DNA from: Photobacterium toruni
GTDB taxonomy: Bacteria; Pseudomonadota; Gammaproteobacteria; Enterobacterales; Vibrionaceae
Length of the DNA stretch: 64,000 bases
Assembly: GCF_024529955.1 (NCBI RefSeq)
Contig: NZ_AP024855.1
Location: 310,001 to 374,000, forward strand
Direction: 5' to 3'
The notes below the pieces were generated by a model that worked only from the letters and a program-made list of their open reading frames with translations, had not been told where the DNA came from and did no database searches. The position numbers were made by a program, and so were the translations under genes. The stretch's first letter is position 1, and the number at the start of each line of letters is the position of its first letter. Below are positions 18,204 through 26,551 of this stretch, in pieces.

Positions 18204-18227
18204 CCCCTTACCTTTATAGGTAAGGGG
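18204..18227. terminator. Hairpin between precursor region and export operon
   Basis: CCCCTTACC pairs perfectly with GGTAAGGGG around a TTTATA loop. On the minus strand no T run follows it, so it may be a processing or attenuation hairpin that separates precursor and exporter expression, and may not be a strong terminator. Confidence 0.5.
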
Positions 18228-18235
18228 AAATAAAT

Positions 18236-18479
18236 TTACATGCAACTACCAAGGTCACCAATAGCACTAATAACACCACCGACAACGACCCCACCTAATA
18301 ATATGAGCAACAACGTTTCAAAAAAAGGAACCAAAATAATGGTACCAAAGAAATCAACATATCCATTACCCCGTTCTAAGCTTACCTCACCAATAATGGA
18401 ATAAAAAATAATACTTTATAAAACCAATTAAAAATGCAGTTAAAAGACACAAAAATATTGATTTAATTATATAAACCAT
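18236..18479 (-). pseudogene. Small membrane protein gene with one frameshift (possible immunity protein)
   Basis: From ATG 18479 the frame encodes a hydrophobic 30-residue start (IFLCLLTAFLIGF) and stops at 18387. A second frame overlapping its end continues IIGEVSLERGNGYVDFFG, then a long hydrophobic stretch around VPFFETLLLILLGGVVVGG, to TAA at 18236. Joined, they give a roughly 80-residue protein with two or three membrane helices, located directly after the precursor gene where immunity genes usually sit. The motif VPFFET faintly recalls bacteriocin-processing CPBP membrane proteins, but their paired glutamates are absent. It may be a true pseudogene, a sequencing error in A/T-rich DNA or a frameshifted gene. 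Confidence 0.45.
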
Positions 18480-18535
18480 GATTTTAGAGTTAAAATTTAA
18501 GATAAATATAAAATAACCCTTATATGTTTTTAATT

Positions 18536-18817
18536 TTAAAAACTACGGCCAGCCCCCATCATCTGACCACCAACAGAAAGGCCATTTCCTCCATAAGTTT
18601 GACTTGTTCCTGTTCCTACACCTGCGTTACTATAAGAACTATTAGTATTCATTCCAGCAGCGATCCCACCAACGACAATAACACCTATAGGTCCAAAGGC
18701 TGCCCCTGCATAATATCCTGCACCAGCAGCAATCCCACCATAAATAGCATTTTGAATAAAACCACCATCACCGCCGCCATCCACTATCGATATTTCATCT
18801 ACACTTAAATTATACAT
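18536..18817 (-). CDS. Glycine-rich bacteriocin (microcin-like) precursor peptide with double-glycine leader
   Basis: The 93-residue peptide starts MYN, followed by LSVDEISIVDGG, a double-glycine leader ending at residues 14-15. This is the substrate type for the C39 exporter at 13685. The 78-residue core is very rich in glycine, with alternating hydrophobic stretches (AIYGGIAAGAGYYAGAAFG, IGVIVVGGIAAG) that could insert in membranes, and a polar serine/asparagine/glycine tail ending GAGRSF. It has no cysteine and no lysine. AGGAAGAG before ATG 18817 is a strong ribosome site. An ORF on the opposite strand over the same bases is a shadow. It looks like a class II microcin, but no known microcin sequence was recognised. 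Confidence 0.82.
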   Translation of the reverse strand: MYNLSVDEISIVDGGGDGGFIQNAIYGGIAAGAGYYAGAAFGPIGVIVVGGIAAGMNTNSSYSNAGVGTGTSQTYGGNGLSVGGQMMGAGRSF

Positions 18818-18840
18818 AATCTCTTCCTTATATATTTAAA

Positions 18841-18905
18841 CAGTAAAAATTACTGCGCTCATTTAAAATCATCTTATTTTCCATGTTAAATATCATACAC
18901 ATGGA
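18841..18905. promoter_or_regulatory. Palindromes upstream of the precursor gene
   Basis: CAGTAA-AAA-TTACTG at 18841-18855 is a perfect palindrome, and TCCATG at 18880-18885 is repeated inverted as CATGGA at 18900-18905. Both lie in the 96-bp precursor leader region and could be operator sites or RNA hairpins. No regulator binding consensus, such as a Fur box, was recognised. Confidence 0.3.
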
Positions 18906-18913
18906 TTGTTACA

Positions 18914-19186
18914 TTAACGATTAACATTTTTATAGCAATAAGTTTTTGAAATTAATATTGGTATAAAGGCTATAATTAATATTAATATTGCTTTAATTAA
19001 AATAGGATAATTAGAAATAGCAATAAATATTATACAAATAGATGATATTGCCATATAAACATAATAACTATTCTTAAATTTTATTTCAGAATAGCATTCC
19101 GAACATATTAATTTTTTCTTAACGGATAATTTATATAAATCATAAATAGTTATCGTTTTATTATAACAGTTTGGACATCTTTTCAT
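18914..19186 (-). CDS. Small zinc-ribbon membrane protein, candidate immunity factor
   Basis: The 90-residue protein starts MKRCPNCYNKTITIYDLYKL with a second CSEC knuckle near residues 29-32, so a four-cysteine zinc ribbon is likely. Two hydrophobic segments follow (about residues 43-60 and 63-82), then a basic tail. The ribbon would face the cytoplasm. It lies between the glycosyltransferase and precursor genes on the same strand, about 100 nt upstream of the precursor, a place where immunity or helper proteins of bacteriocin clusters are often found. That role is inference only. The same fold plan is common in unrelated small membrane proteins. Confidence 0.6.
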   Translation of the reverse strand: MKRCPNCYNKTITIYDLYKLSVKKKLICSECYSEIKFKNSYYVYMAISSICIIFIAISNYPILIKAILILIIAFIPILISKTYCYKNVNR

Positions 19187-19316
19187 TCTAACCTCTTTTT
19201 ACATTACACTTATTAATAAGTAACCATACTACCTTATTATGAATAACATCTATACTATGTGATAATTGTTTATATTTTCACAAAATCATTGTGTCTATTA
19301 AAGAACAAAGAGAATT

Positions 19317-20489
19317 TCACCTTGTTAGCCATATTTTATTTTTTCCTAATATTTCATCCATATATCCTAAAAGGTTTGGCAACCAAGTAATCGACTCTAA
19401 TACTAATGAAAACAAAGGCGCCTTTAATATTTTACTCGTCGTTAATTCCTGTTGTAAATCATTATCTTTGATATATAAATGAACAAGTATTAAATAAAAT
19501 ATCATATTTATTCCACCTAAAAGAAAAGGGATCCAAATATGAAATATCACCATTACCCCTAATAAAATCATACTCGATGGAAAAGTATATTGTAACGCTG
19601 TAATAACAAACCAAGGAGTTGAACAAAAACCTGCAAACCAATGAGTTTTCCACGCGACAACATACGCTTCTACTCGCCCTCTTGCCCATCTTCGTCTTTG
19701 ATTAAATAAACTTTTTAAATCAGTTGGACATTGTGTTGAAGCTTTTGCTTTTGGTGCATATCCTGTCTTATATCCATTCGATATTGCTTTCCAACACCAA
19801 GCAATATCCTCAACCAACCATTCACTCCAACCGCCAAGATCTTTAACTACTGATGCGCGATGAGCAACAAAGGCACCAGCTAAAACAGGGACGCAACCCA
19901 ATTTATCCTGTGCGGCTCTTATCGCACCATAAAAACTGATATGCTCATAATGCTGTAATAATCCAATAAAACTGTCTTTATAATTGCTCGGAGTAATATA
20001 TCCACATACCGCTGCATATCTATCATCAGACCATAACTTACTAACTAACGCTCTAATGCCATTTGGTTCAATAAACGTATCACTATCAACAATGACATAA
20101 GCATCTCCTGTTGCAATCTCTAAGCTGAGAGCACAATCCAACGCAAAACCTTTACGCCCATTATTTTTATGTTTGTTTATTAATAAGTACTTTTGTCGCC
20201 TTGGAACATTTAACCATTGCTCAACAGCTTTTTTACTATCATTCGTTGACCCATCATCTATTATTAAAACTTCAAGCAGTAATGGATATTCTTGATTATC
20301 TAAATAAGATAATGTTTTTAATAAAATATCAGAATCTTCATTATAATAAGGAACAAAAACAGACACTGACGGTAATTTATTAACATTTACTTGTTCTTTT
20401 CCATACTTATAAAATACCAATAATACAACCGTTGTAAATAATATTATTGATGATATTGAAATTAAAATTAGCTCAAGAAAATCAAACAT
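19317..20489 (-). CDS. Processive-type family 2 glycosyltransferase (inner membrane)
   Basis: Started at ATG 20489 (AAGGTG 8 nt upstream; an in-frame start at 20507 overlaps the previous gene and has no ribosome site), the protein has 390 residues. It has an N-terminal membrane helix (about 1-22), a GT-A catalytic domain with VLIIDDGSTND, IVDSDTF, a WLVEDIAWCWKA acceptor motif and the QRRRWARGR motif of processive beta-glycosyltransferases, and C-terminal helices (about 285-350). Members make cellulose-, hyaluronan- or poly-GlcNAc-type chains. No polymer export genes are nearby, so it may instead glycosylate the peptide or a lipid carrier. Position in the operon after the HlyC-like and SelO-like genes supports a bacteriocin role. 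Confidence 0.82.
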   Translation of the reverse strand: MFDFLELILISISSIILFTTVVLLVFYKYGKEQVNVNKLPSVSVFVPYYNEDSDILLKTLSYLDNQEYPLLLEVLIIDDGSTNDSKKAVEQWLNVPRRQKYLLINKHKNNGRKGFALDCALSLEIATGDAYVIVDSDTFIEPNGIRALVSKLWSDDRYAAVCGYITPSNYKDSFIGLLQHYEHISFYGAIRAAQDKLGCVPVLAGAFVAHRASVVKDLGGWSEWLVEDIAWCWKAISNGYKTGYAPKAKASTQCPTDLKSLFNQRRRWARGRVEAYVVAWKTHWFAGFCSTPWFVITALQYTFPSSMILLGVMVIFHIWIPFLLGGINMIFYLILVHLYIKDNDLQQELTTSKILKAPLFSLVLESITWLPNLLGYMDEILGKNKIWLTR

Positions 20490-20500
20490 TATTCGACACC

Positions 20501-21868
20501 TTAACAATAATTAGCAATTAATCTGTTGATTGATTCAATTGAATATTTTTTCTTACTTAAGTCTTCATCATTAAAAATAGTAAATGATGAATACTTTAAA
20601 TCTCGAAGTTCAAACTTAACATTACCAATTTTCAACCTCTTTTCTTTTGCTAAATTAACAATCTTACTTTTAAAATCTTCAGCGCAAAAATTACCGATAT
20701 TTATTCTGTGTCGAGAGATCAAATTTCTTTTTATATCACCTGCTAATATTAAGTTATCTCTACTTTTATTCTTAACATCAAGTTCTTCTAAAATTGCATA
20801 ATTTTCTTGATTATTTAATTCATTGATAAAATTATCAATTAACGTGTTAATATCATTCCGTGATAAATTATCATCCAAACATGAATACTTTTCTATGTTA
20901 AAAAATAAATTTTTCAACCACTGTGTAATTAATAAATGATCATCCCAAACAGCACCGACACCATCAGCAATAACATAGTTACCAAAATCAGGAACAGCAG
21001 TAATTGTTCCAAAATCAAGAAAGCGACCATCAATACCTATATTTGAACTAGTCAAAGAGCCATGTGGTATTCCCTTTACTCTAGAATATGCAATTTGTTT
21101 TGCTATACGAAGTACAAGCTTTTTTAAACAATAAAATAACTCTTTTTTTGACGATAATATTGAATTACTCAGGCCTAATGATCTCGGTAAATAATTAATA
21201 CACTCTTTCACCCGATCTGTATCATCATTTCTTAAAGAAATATATTCAGGAAAGGGCCAAAAAAATGTTGCTCTTTCAAAGTGTGCAGGACGAATAGAAA
21301 ACTCCCTTATCGCTAAAGCGCATGGTTTCTTAGGACAATTATCTGAATATGAAAACCCTTCTTGAACATTTGTTTTAATAATAGCTAAAGTCCTAATTGA
21401 TCCAAAAGGTAAATGCTGATGACAAATTTCTCCCCAAATAGCTTCAGAAATTGCTTCATCTAAAAATAGTTTTCCATGAGAATGTGATTTACTCATATTT
21501 TGTGCCACTAATGGTGTCACACCAATCCCCTTAACTTGAAAAGTACCATCAAACCCACAACGAGCACTCCCCCCATTACAAACTTCATGTCTAGACCCAT
21601 AGCGATCAGCCCAAAACGTTTTACATTCATTGAATATTAAGCGATTAGAATCCGCATAATTAGGTAACACATAAGAATATTCATTTAATAAAAATGTCTC
21701 TATTTCTTCTTTTGATCCATTAATATTATATTTTTTTAATAAATCATTATTAAACCAAACGAGTTCGACGCCTTTTAATCGGAAAGTATCAAATGAAGAA
21801 AAAGATATATCAGGTAAACTTTTTTTAAAAAATTTAGTTTTATCTATAGAAAAGGTTTTAATACTCAC
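20501..21868 (-). CDS. SelO/YdiU-like (kinase-fold protein adenylyltransferase) divergent homologue
   Basis: The 455-residue protein starts at GTG 21868 (AGGAA 7 nt upstream). It aligns by motif with SelO. GTFQVKGIGVTPL around 109-120 parallels the LKGAGxTPxSR lysine region; LFLDEAISEAIWGEICHQH parallels the SSIREFLxSEAMH helix; REFSIRPAHFERATF parallels RVAPSxIRFGxFE; and HGSLTSSNIGIDGRFLDFG (269-287) parallels HGVMNTDNMSILGLTIDYG. At the place of the SelO catalytic aspartate (NTDN) there is Ser275, while the DFG aspartate (Asp285) is kept. SelO transfers AMP to proteins. This copy may be altered or inactive as an enzyme. It sits between the HlyC-like and glycosyltransferase genes, the position where MchC/MceJ-type partners occur in microcin clusters. 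I infer a modification-complex role. Confidence 0.7.
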   Translation of the reverse strand: MSIKTFSIDKTKFFKKSLPDISFSSFDTFRLKGVELVWFNNDLLKKYNINGSKEEIETFLLNEYSYVLPNYADSNRLIFNECKTFWADRYGSRHEVCNGGSARCGFDGTFQVKGIGVTPLVAQNMSKSHSHGKLFLDEAISEAIWGEICHQHLPFGSIRTLAIIKTNVQEGFSYSDNCPKKPCALAIREFSIRPAHFERATFFWPFPEYISLRNDDTDRVKECINYLPRSLGLSNSILSSKKELFYCLKKLVLRIAKQIAYSRVKGIPHGSLTSSNIGIDGRFLDFGTITAVPDFGNYVIADGVGAVWDDHLLITQWLKNLFFNIEKYSCLDDNLSRNDINTLIDNFINELNNQENYAILEELDVKNKSRDNLILAGDIKRNLISRHRINIGNFCAEDFKSKIVNLAKEKRLKIGNVKFELRDLKYSSFTIFNDEDLSKKKYSIESINRLIANYC

Positions 21869-21871
21869 GAT

Positions 21872-22390
21872 CTATTTCCTATTGTTTTTGATTACTAAAC
21901 CTGATTTATCTCTAACACATATATTGATATCTTTGTATGATATCAACGCTTTATTTCTAGCACTTCTATATAATGATTTAATTAACGATAAAACATACGT
22001 TTTTTCTGTGCACATGAAGTCAACAATAATCAAATTATCACCATCATTCCAACACATTGGGTGAAGAATAAACTTATCATCATATAAATATTCAGTAAGT
22101 GTATTATTATCAACCCAAGCCCAAAAAACATAACCTATTGGATTAATATCACCTTTTCCTTTAATTAATATATACTGGTCGTGTAATATACCAGGCTTCA
22201 CCCAATATAAAAATGAATTAATATTTACATTTTTATGAATATCATCTTTAACTGTTACTTCTAATAACAATCCAATCTCTTGTAATATATTACTCTTCGT
22301 TTTACCTGATTGTTCCCTCTCCATAAATAAAGAGTTTTTAGTGCTAATCGAGAAATTCGACTTATCTAAAATCATTATAAAAGCGTCCAT
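21872..22390 (-). CDS. HlyC-type toxin-activating acyltransferase homologue (MchD/MceI-like)
   Basis: The protein has about 172 residues from ATG 22390 (a TTG at 22408 is an alternative; neither has a clear ribosome site). The family core is plain: DDIHKNVNI aligns with the HlyC catalytic His23 segment, GYVFWAWVDNNTL with the AYCSWANLS strand, and CWNDGDNLIIVDFM with DWTSGDRKWFIDWI, whose aspartate is catalytic. So both His52 and Asp124 (this start) are present. HlyC acylates lysines of RTX toxins. The microcin E492 enzyme MceI is a relative that attaches a sugar-siderophore to the peptide C terminus. It is 3 nt from the SelO-like gene and leads the operon. The precursor has no lysine, which favours the MceI type. 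Confidence 0.82.
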   Translation of the reverse strand: MDAFIMILDKSNFSISTKNSLFMEREQSGKTKSNILQEIGLLLEVTVKDDIHKNVNINSFLYWVKPGILHDQYILIKGKGDINPIGYVFWAWVDNNTLTEYLYDDKFILHPMCWNDGDNLIIVDFMCTEKTYVLSLIKSLYRSARNKALISYKDINICVRDKSGLVIKNNRK

Positions 22391-22408
22391 GAGTAAATTT
22401 AAAAACAA

Positions 22409-22825
22409 CTCTATTAATTAATATTATTAACTACTTAAATTATATAATTCAACATAAGTGAGTAATGATTTTTTAACATTCACACTCACACTATAATATT
22501 AAGATATTTTAAAAGTGTGATTATATTCTCATTTATTTTTTATAATTTACAATTTAACCATATTATTACAATAAATTTAACTTGCTAAAAATATGACTTA
22601 CTTTGCCATATTACAATGGTTAATACTTAGATTTATAACAGATCAAACCATAACTTAACAAAATACACATATAACTCTCTACTATTTTATTTTTTACATA
22701 TGATTAAGCTCAATATTTTATTTATACCTATAAACACAATGTAATTATTCTTTTAAAAAATAAGGCTATTTTTTATATAAACCTCCGATGCAAAAAACAT
22801 AGTTAATTTAGCTAGCTCGTTAGAA
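22409..22825. promoter_or_regulatory. Upstream region of the modification operon
   Basis: About 420 very A+T-rich bases contain no supported gene. TCACACT at 22486-22492 and AGTGTGA at 22514-22520 form a 7-bp inverted repeat with a 21-nt spacer that could be an operator or hairpin for the minus-strand operon. No Fur-box-like sequence was seen. Confidence 0.3.
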
Positions 22826-22861
22826 ATGATATCATCACATTATAATTTAATGGTTGACACG

Positions 22862-23050
22862 ATGACTAAAAAAATGTGTCCTAATTTTACACCCGAATTT
22901 CGATTAGAATCTGCGCAACTCATTATAGACCAAGGCTACTCCGTAAAAGAAGCTGCTGAAGCGATGAGTGTCGGTAAATCAACAATGGATAAGTGGGTTC
23001 GACAGCTTAAAGATGAACGTGATGGGATTACACCTAAAGCACACCAATGA
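22862..23050 (+). pseudogene. IS3-family orfA remnant
   Basis: The 62-codon frame (MTKKMCPNFTPEFRLESAQL, then KEAAEAMSVGKSTMDKWVRQL) is the helix-turn-helix OrfA of IS3-family transposases. It stops early: a one-base shift near 23040 separates GITPKA from PMTPDH, which would be the normal continuation. The leucine zipper and all of orfB are missing, so the element is dead. It marks the right border of the bacteriocin-like cluster. Confidence 0.8.
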
Positions 23051-23387
23051 CACCTGACCATACGGCACCCACTTTAGATCAACACACAAGCCATGAAGTA
23101 AATAGTCGAGGCAACCCTATATGCAAACGTAGTGGTTTAGCCTGTGATTTTATCGTCGAGGAATTTGAGAAAATATGGGCGTTATTGCAAAATATATCGT
23201 GCAGCACTTACCCTTTGACCGCATTTACTTCTATGGCAATAATAAACCACTTCATGTCAGCATTGATCCAGACAATAGCCAATTTATACAATACATGTTG
23301 CCATCACCAAAAACAGGCTTACGTTATCCAGGAAAAAGATATAATAAAGATAACTACTTAACAGCAGAATTTAAGGATGAAATATGA
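23051..23387 (+). pseudogene. Decayed protein fragment, possibly peptidase M15-like
   Basis: Directly after the IS3 remnant, one frame reads NSRGNPICKRSGLACDFIVE. A one-base deletion in an A run near 23168 then shifts to a frame reading MGVIAKYIVQHLPFDRIYFY and PLHVSIDPDNSQFIQYMLP before a stop at 23387. The HxxxSRG...ACDF spacing resembles the metal-binding His...Asp of VanY/M15-type peptidases, but this is a weak match. It has no start of its own. I treat it as the 3' end of an unknown gene cut by the IS3 element. Confidence 0.4.
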
Positions 23388-23474
23388 ATGCAACACTATT
23401 TTAAAATCTCAAATACGCATAAATACGTTATATCTGAAAAATATCGAAATAACTAGCCATTAGGGTTCAGTTCA

Positions 23475-26447
23475 CTATCCGCGAGCATCTTTTAACCGCT
23501 GTTGGTAAGCAGCTGCAGTTATATTTTCTCGACACGAATCATCAGCGCCACGCCTAAAACGATTGCATCCATAAAATGTCTCGCGATTAGGATCATTCTC
23601 GCAACGAGCGACCATAGTACCAATGCCACAACGCAAACAGCCGATTTCTATCTCGCCGCAGCCACGGCAACGTCTAAAACCTTTAACATTAACTTCTAAT
23701 GGTGAATTACAATGCTTACAGCTATTTACTAACATATCGCAAGCTGGCGCAAAAGAACATTTATAGAGCGTTTTATTGTATTTAGTCGTAAACGGACGAA
23801 GCTCCCCTTTCTTGCATTGATTACAACGCCATTTTGCTAATTGAGGGGCTAACTTGTTATCAACATACTGCAAGCCAAACTTCGTTATTTCAGATAAAAA
23901 TGGACTACTTTTATCGTTATCAAATATCACATAAACAAAGTGTTTTGCTCGGGTTAACGCAACATAAAATAAGCGACGTTCTTCACCATAAATAAAATTA
24001 TCTTTGTTTGGTAAAACCAAATCTATTAACTCATCATTTTCTCTAGTAGAGGGAAACACGCCAGTATCAACGCCAAATAAAATAACATAATCAGCTTCTA
24101 AACCTTTACTCGCATGGGCGGTAACATAACTAATATTTAAGTGGGTATAAGAGAGTTTTGATATATCAAAACCTTTCAATTGTGCTGTATTTTCTTGACG
24201 GAATCGCCCAATAATTAACACAGATGCGACTTTACCTTTCTGATCGGCAGATCGATTTAGCGTTGATAAAGCACGCTGTAAGACGTTTATATATGCTTGA
24301 TTTTTCTTATCCTTCATATTGGTAATTGAAGTTAAAGTTTCTATCTCTTTCTTAATATCAACTAACCTAACCGCTGGCGCATTTAATTGCTCATGCGTTG
24401 TAATATTTTTTTTAATTTGAGCCGGATTATTCATAACAAATCGGCTACTCACTTCATGTATCTTATCATTGAAACGAAATGTTTTATCTAACGGAACGGT
24501 TGTTGCGGGTGTAAATGCTGCTGGAAATTCCGTAAATAATGATAAATCAGCACCATTAAAATGATAAATAGACTGCCAATCATCACCAACAGCAAATAAG
24601 CGCATATTAGGTTTTGACGCCAATAACGCCTTAAGTAGTTTGGCTCGTCCTTCTGATATATCTTGAAACTCATCGACTAAAATATGCGTATAAGAATGCT
24701 GAAAATCACCTTTTTCAATAATAGATGTCGCTTCCGCAATCATGTCACTAAAATCAATACATTCAGTGCTGGCTAGATGCTCTTGATACGCGATTAAAAC
24801 TGGTTCAAAAATACCTAAAAACGCTTGCGTTCTTTCAACATCATATCCCCCTTTCATTAGCTTACTTCTAACTAAATCTATATCAAACTGCCCTTCCTTA
24901 TATAAACCAAGAAAACGCTTTAATAAATCGACAAAACCTTGCCACTGGCTGCTATTAGCCTCTTTTAACTGTTGAAATAATGTATCAATTTCTATAGGGC
25001 TTCTAATAACATCATGCTCATCCAATGCTGCAGCTAACAACAACTGTAATTGTCCTCTTTTTAATTGATAAGTATATAATTCCAACATAGTTGTCTTGTT
25101 AGATGTATGTAATTGACGCTTCCATTCAAGGCTTGCTAAATACTCATCTTTATCAATATAAGGAGCAGTATTGTTATGTTCATCTAATCCAAGATACTCA
25201 ATATAGATATCTACATCGGGCAAGTAAAAATCAGGTTGATACTGTCTACGTTCAACACTTCTTGTATCAATTTTATATGGTGTTTCATATTGGTATTTAA
25301 TGCCATTCAACGCTAAATAATTAGCAATTCGTAGCTCACCAACACTTTTCACCCACTCATTATTTAAAGTAACTAAACGGCATCCGGATAAGAATTCGTT
25401 ATATTCTTCGATAGATTCAAAGTCGAGGTCTGATTTTCCTGGCGTACTTAAACTAGAAAAATAATGAACAAGAGTAGATTTAAATTGAAAACTTTGTTCA
25501 GCTAGAGAGCTTAACGTTGAGTCAATAAATTTCGTGAATTGAGCAGGCTGCTCAGTAAACGATGTTATTGAGCGTTTAACGCCATAATGGTTAGCTAGAA
25601 TTTGATTTCCTAATGCATGGAACGTACTCGCTTTTAATAGTCCAGCGCTCACAGATAGACGATCTGCGATACGTTCATTCATCTCCAATGCCGCTTTGTT
25701 GCCGAAAGCAAGCATAAGGATATTCTCAGCCTTAGCAATATTAGCCGTTATAAGGTAACCCGCTTTTCCGACTAAGGTTGCTGTTTTTCCTGTTCCTGCA
25801 CCAGCAATCACGAGAGTATGATCATCATTAACAACACAAGCCACTCGCTGCTTATCCGTTAATGGATTTTTCTCGACCTCATCAAAGAATTTTTTATATT
25901 TATTAACTAATAAAGGTGTTACTAGCTTATTATGAAGATCACGCCCTAACTCACTAATGGTTTCTTTAAGCAGTAATTTTGCTTCTTCAAACACCTGTTT
26001 TTGCAGCGGGCTTACCAATTGTTCTGATGAGATACCTAAGTTCTGTAACTTAGATACCAATTGATAAACCAAAGCAATTGGTTGCCATTCATAAGAAGAT
26101 AAATAAATATTTTTGGCGTCCAATTTATCTAATGATTGTTGATAAAGTTGCCACTTATTACTATTTGATATTATTTCTAAAAGCGCAGTGACAATACATT
26201 GATTAAAAGTCAGTAAATCAGATTGGCGATAACCTTTTAGAACAACATGTTGATCTTCAGCTTCAATTACCAATGAATGAAATAACCATCCCTTTTTAAT
26301 TGATAAGTTAACTAGTGAATCGAGTGAAATTTCAATTACATTTTTTGATTGCTGAACATTTAAACTAGAAGATGATAGAAATACAAATTGCTTTCGATTC
26401 CAGATCTGATTCCATAACTTTTTTATTGGATGTAGATTTAATTGCAT
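23475..26447 (-). CDS. SF1 DNA helicase (HelD/UvrD-like) with embedded nuclease-like domain and zinc-ribbon tail
   Basis: The 990-residue protein is longer than helicase IV (about 680). It has an N-terminal HelD-like region (1-190), Walker A AGAGTGKT near residue 216 and an insert around residues 365-470 reading GELRIANYLALNGIKYQYET, PDFYLPDVDIYIEYLG and a following lysine, a pattern like PD-(D/E)xK or Vsr-type nucleases. It then has motif II VDEFQDISEGR, GDDWQSIYHFNG, AHASKGLEADYVILFG and YVALTRAKH. The last 120 residues carry several CxxC pairs like topoisomerase I zinc ribbons. It would unwind and perhaps cut DNA. It sits among accessory genes, next to a NERD-helicase on the same strand. 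A defence or repair role is inference; helicase activity is well supported. Confidence 0.85.
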   Translation of the reverse strand: MQLNLHPIKKLWNQIWNRKQFVFLSSSSLNVQQSKNVIEISLDSLVNLSIKKGWLFHSLVIEAEDQHVVLKGYRQSDLLTFNQCIVTALLEIISNSNKWQLYQQSLDKLDAKNIYLSSYEWQPIALVYQLVSKLQNLGISSEQLVSPLQKQVFEEAKLLLKETISELGRDLHNKLVTPLLVNKYKKFFDEVEKNPLTDKQRVACVVNDDHTLVIAGAGTGKTATLVGKAGYLITANIAKAENILMLAFGNKAALEMNERIADRLSVSAGLLKASTFHALGNQILANHYGVKRSITSFTEQPAQFTKFIDSTLSSLAEQSFQFKSTLVHYFSSLSTPGKSDLDFESIEEYNEFLSGCRLVTLNNEWVKSVGELRIANYLALNGIKYQYETPYKIDTRSVERRQYQPDFYLPDVDIYIEYLGLDEHNNTAPYIDKDEYLASLEWKRQLHTSNKTTMLELYTYQLKRGQLQLLLAAALDEHDVIRSPIEIDTLFQQLKEANSSQWQGFVDLLKRFLGLYKEGQFDIDLVRSKLMKGGYDVERTQAFLGIFEPVLIAYQEHLASTECIDFSDMIAEATSIIEKGDFQHSYTHILVDEFQDISEGRAKLLKALLASKPNMRLFAVGDDWQSIYHFNGADLSLFTEFPAAFTPATTVPLDKTFRFNDKIHEVSSRFVMNNPAQIKKNITTHEQLNAPAVRLVDIKKEIETLTSITNMKDKKNQAYINVLQRALSTLNRSADQKGKVASVLIIGRFRQENTAQLKGFDISKLSYTHLNISYVTAHASKGLEADYVILFGVDTGVFPSTRENDELIDLVLPNKDNFIYGEERRLFYVALTRAKHFVYVIFDNDKSSPFLSEITKFGLQYVDNKLAPQLAKWRCNQCKKGELRPFTTKYNKTLYKCSFAPACDMLVNSCKHCNSPLEVNVKGFRRCRGCGEIEIGCLRCGIGTMVARCENDPNRETFYGCNRFRRGADDSCRENITAAAYQQRLKDARG

Positions 26448-26551
26448 GAGACTACTTCATTAAAAGTGCATATTTTCTTATCTTATTATTAAAGAAAATA
26501 TACGTTATTGGGCTGTAATGGTTTCACTAAATAGCTCTTAGCAAAATAACG

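Noticed and set aside
18524..18808. An open frame of 94 codons on the plus strand opposite the precursor gene
   Set aside because: It is the antisense of the glycine-rich gene, has a threonine/serine-rich low-complexity product and no ribosome site.
22409..22825. A Fur-regulated promoter for a siderophore-type microcin
   Set aside because: No sequence close to the GATAATGATAATCATTATC consensus was found in this gap.
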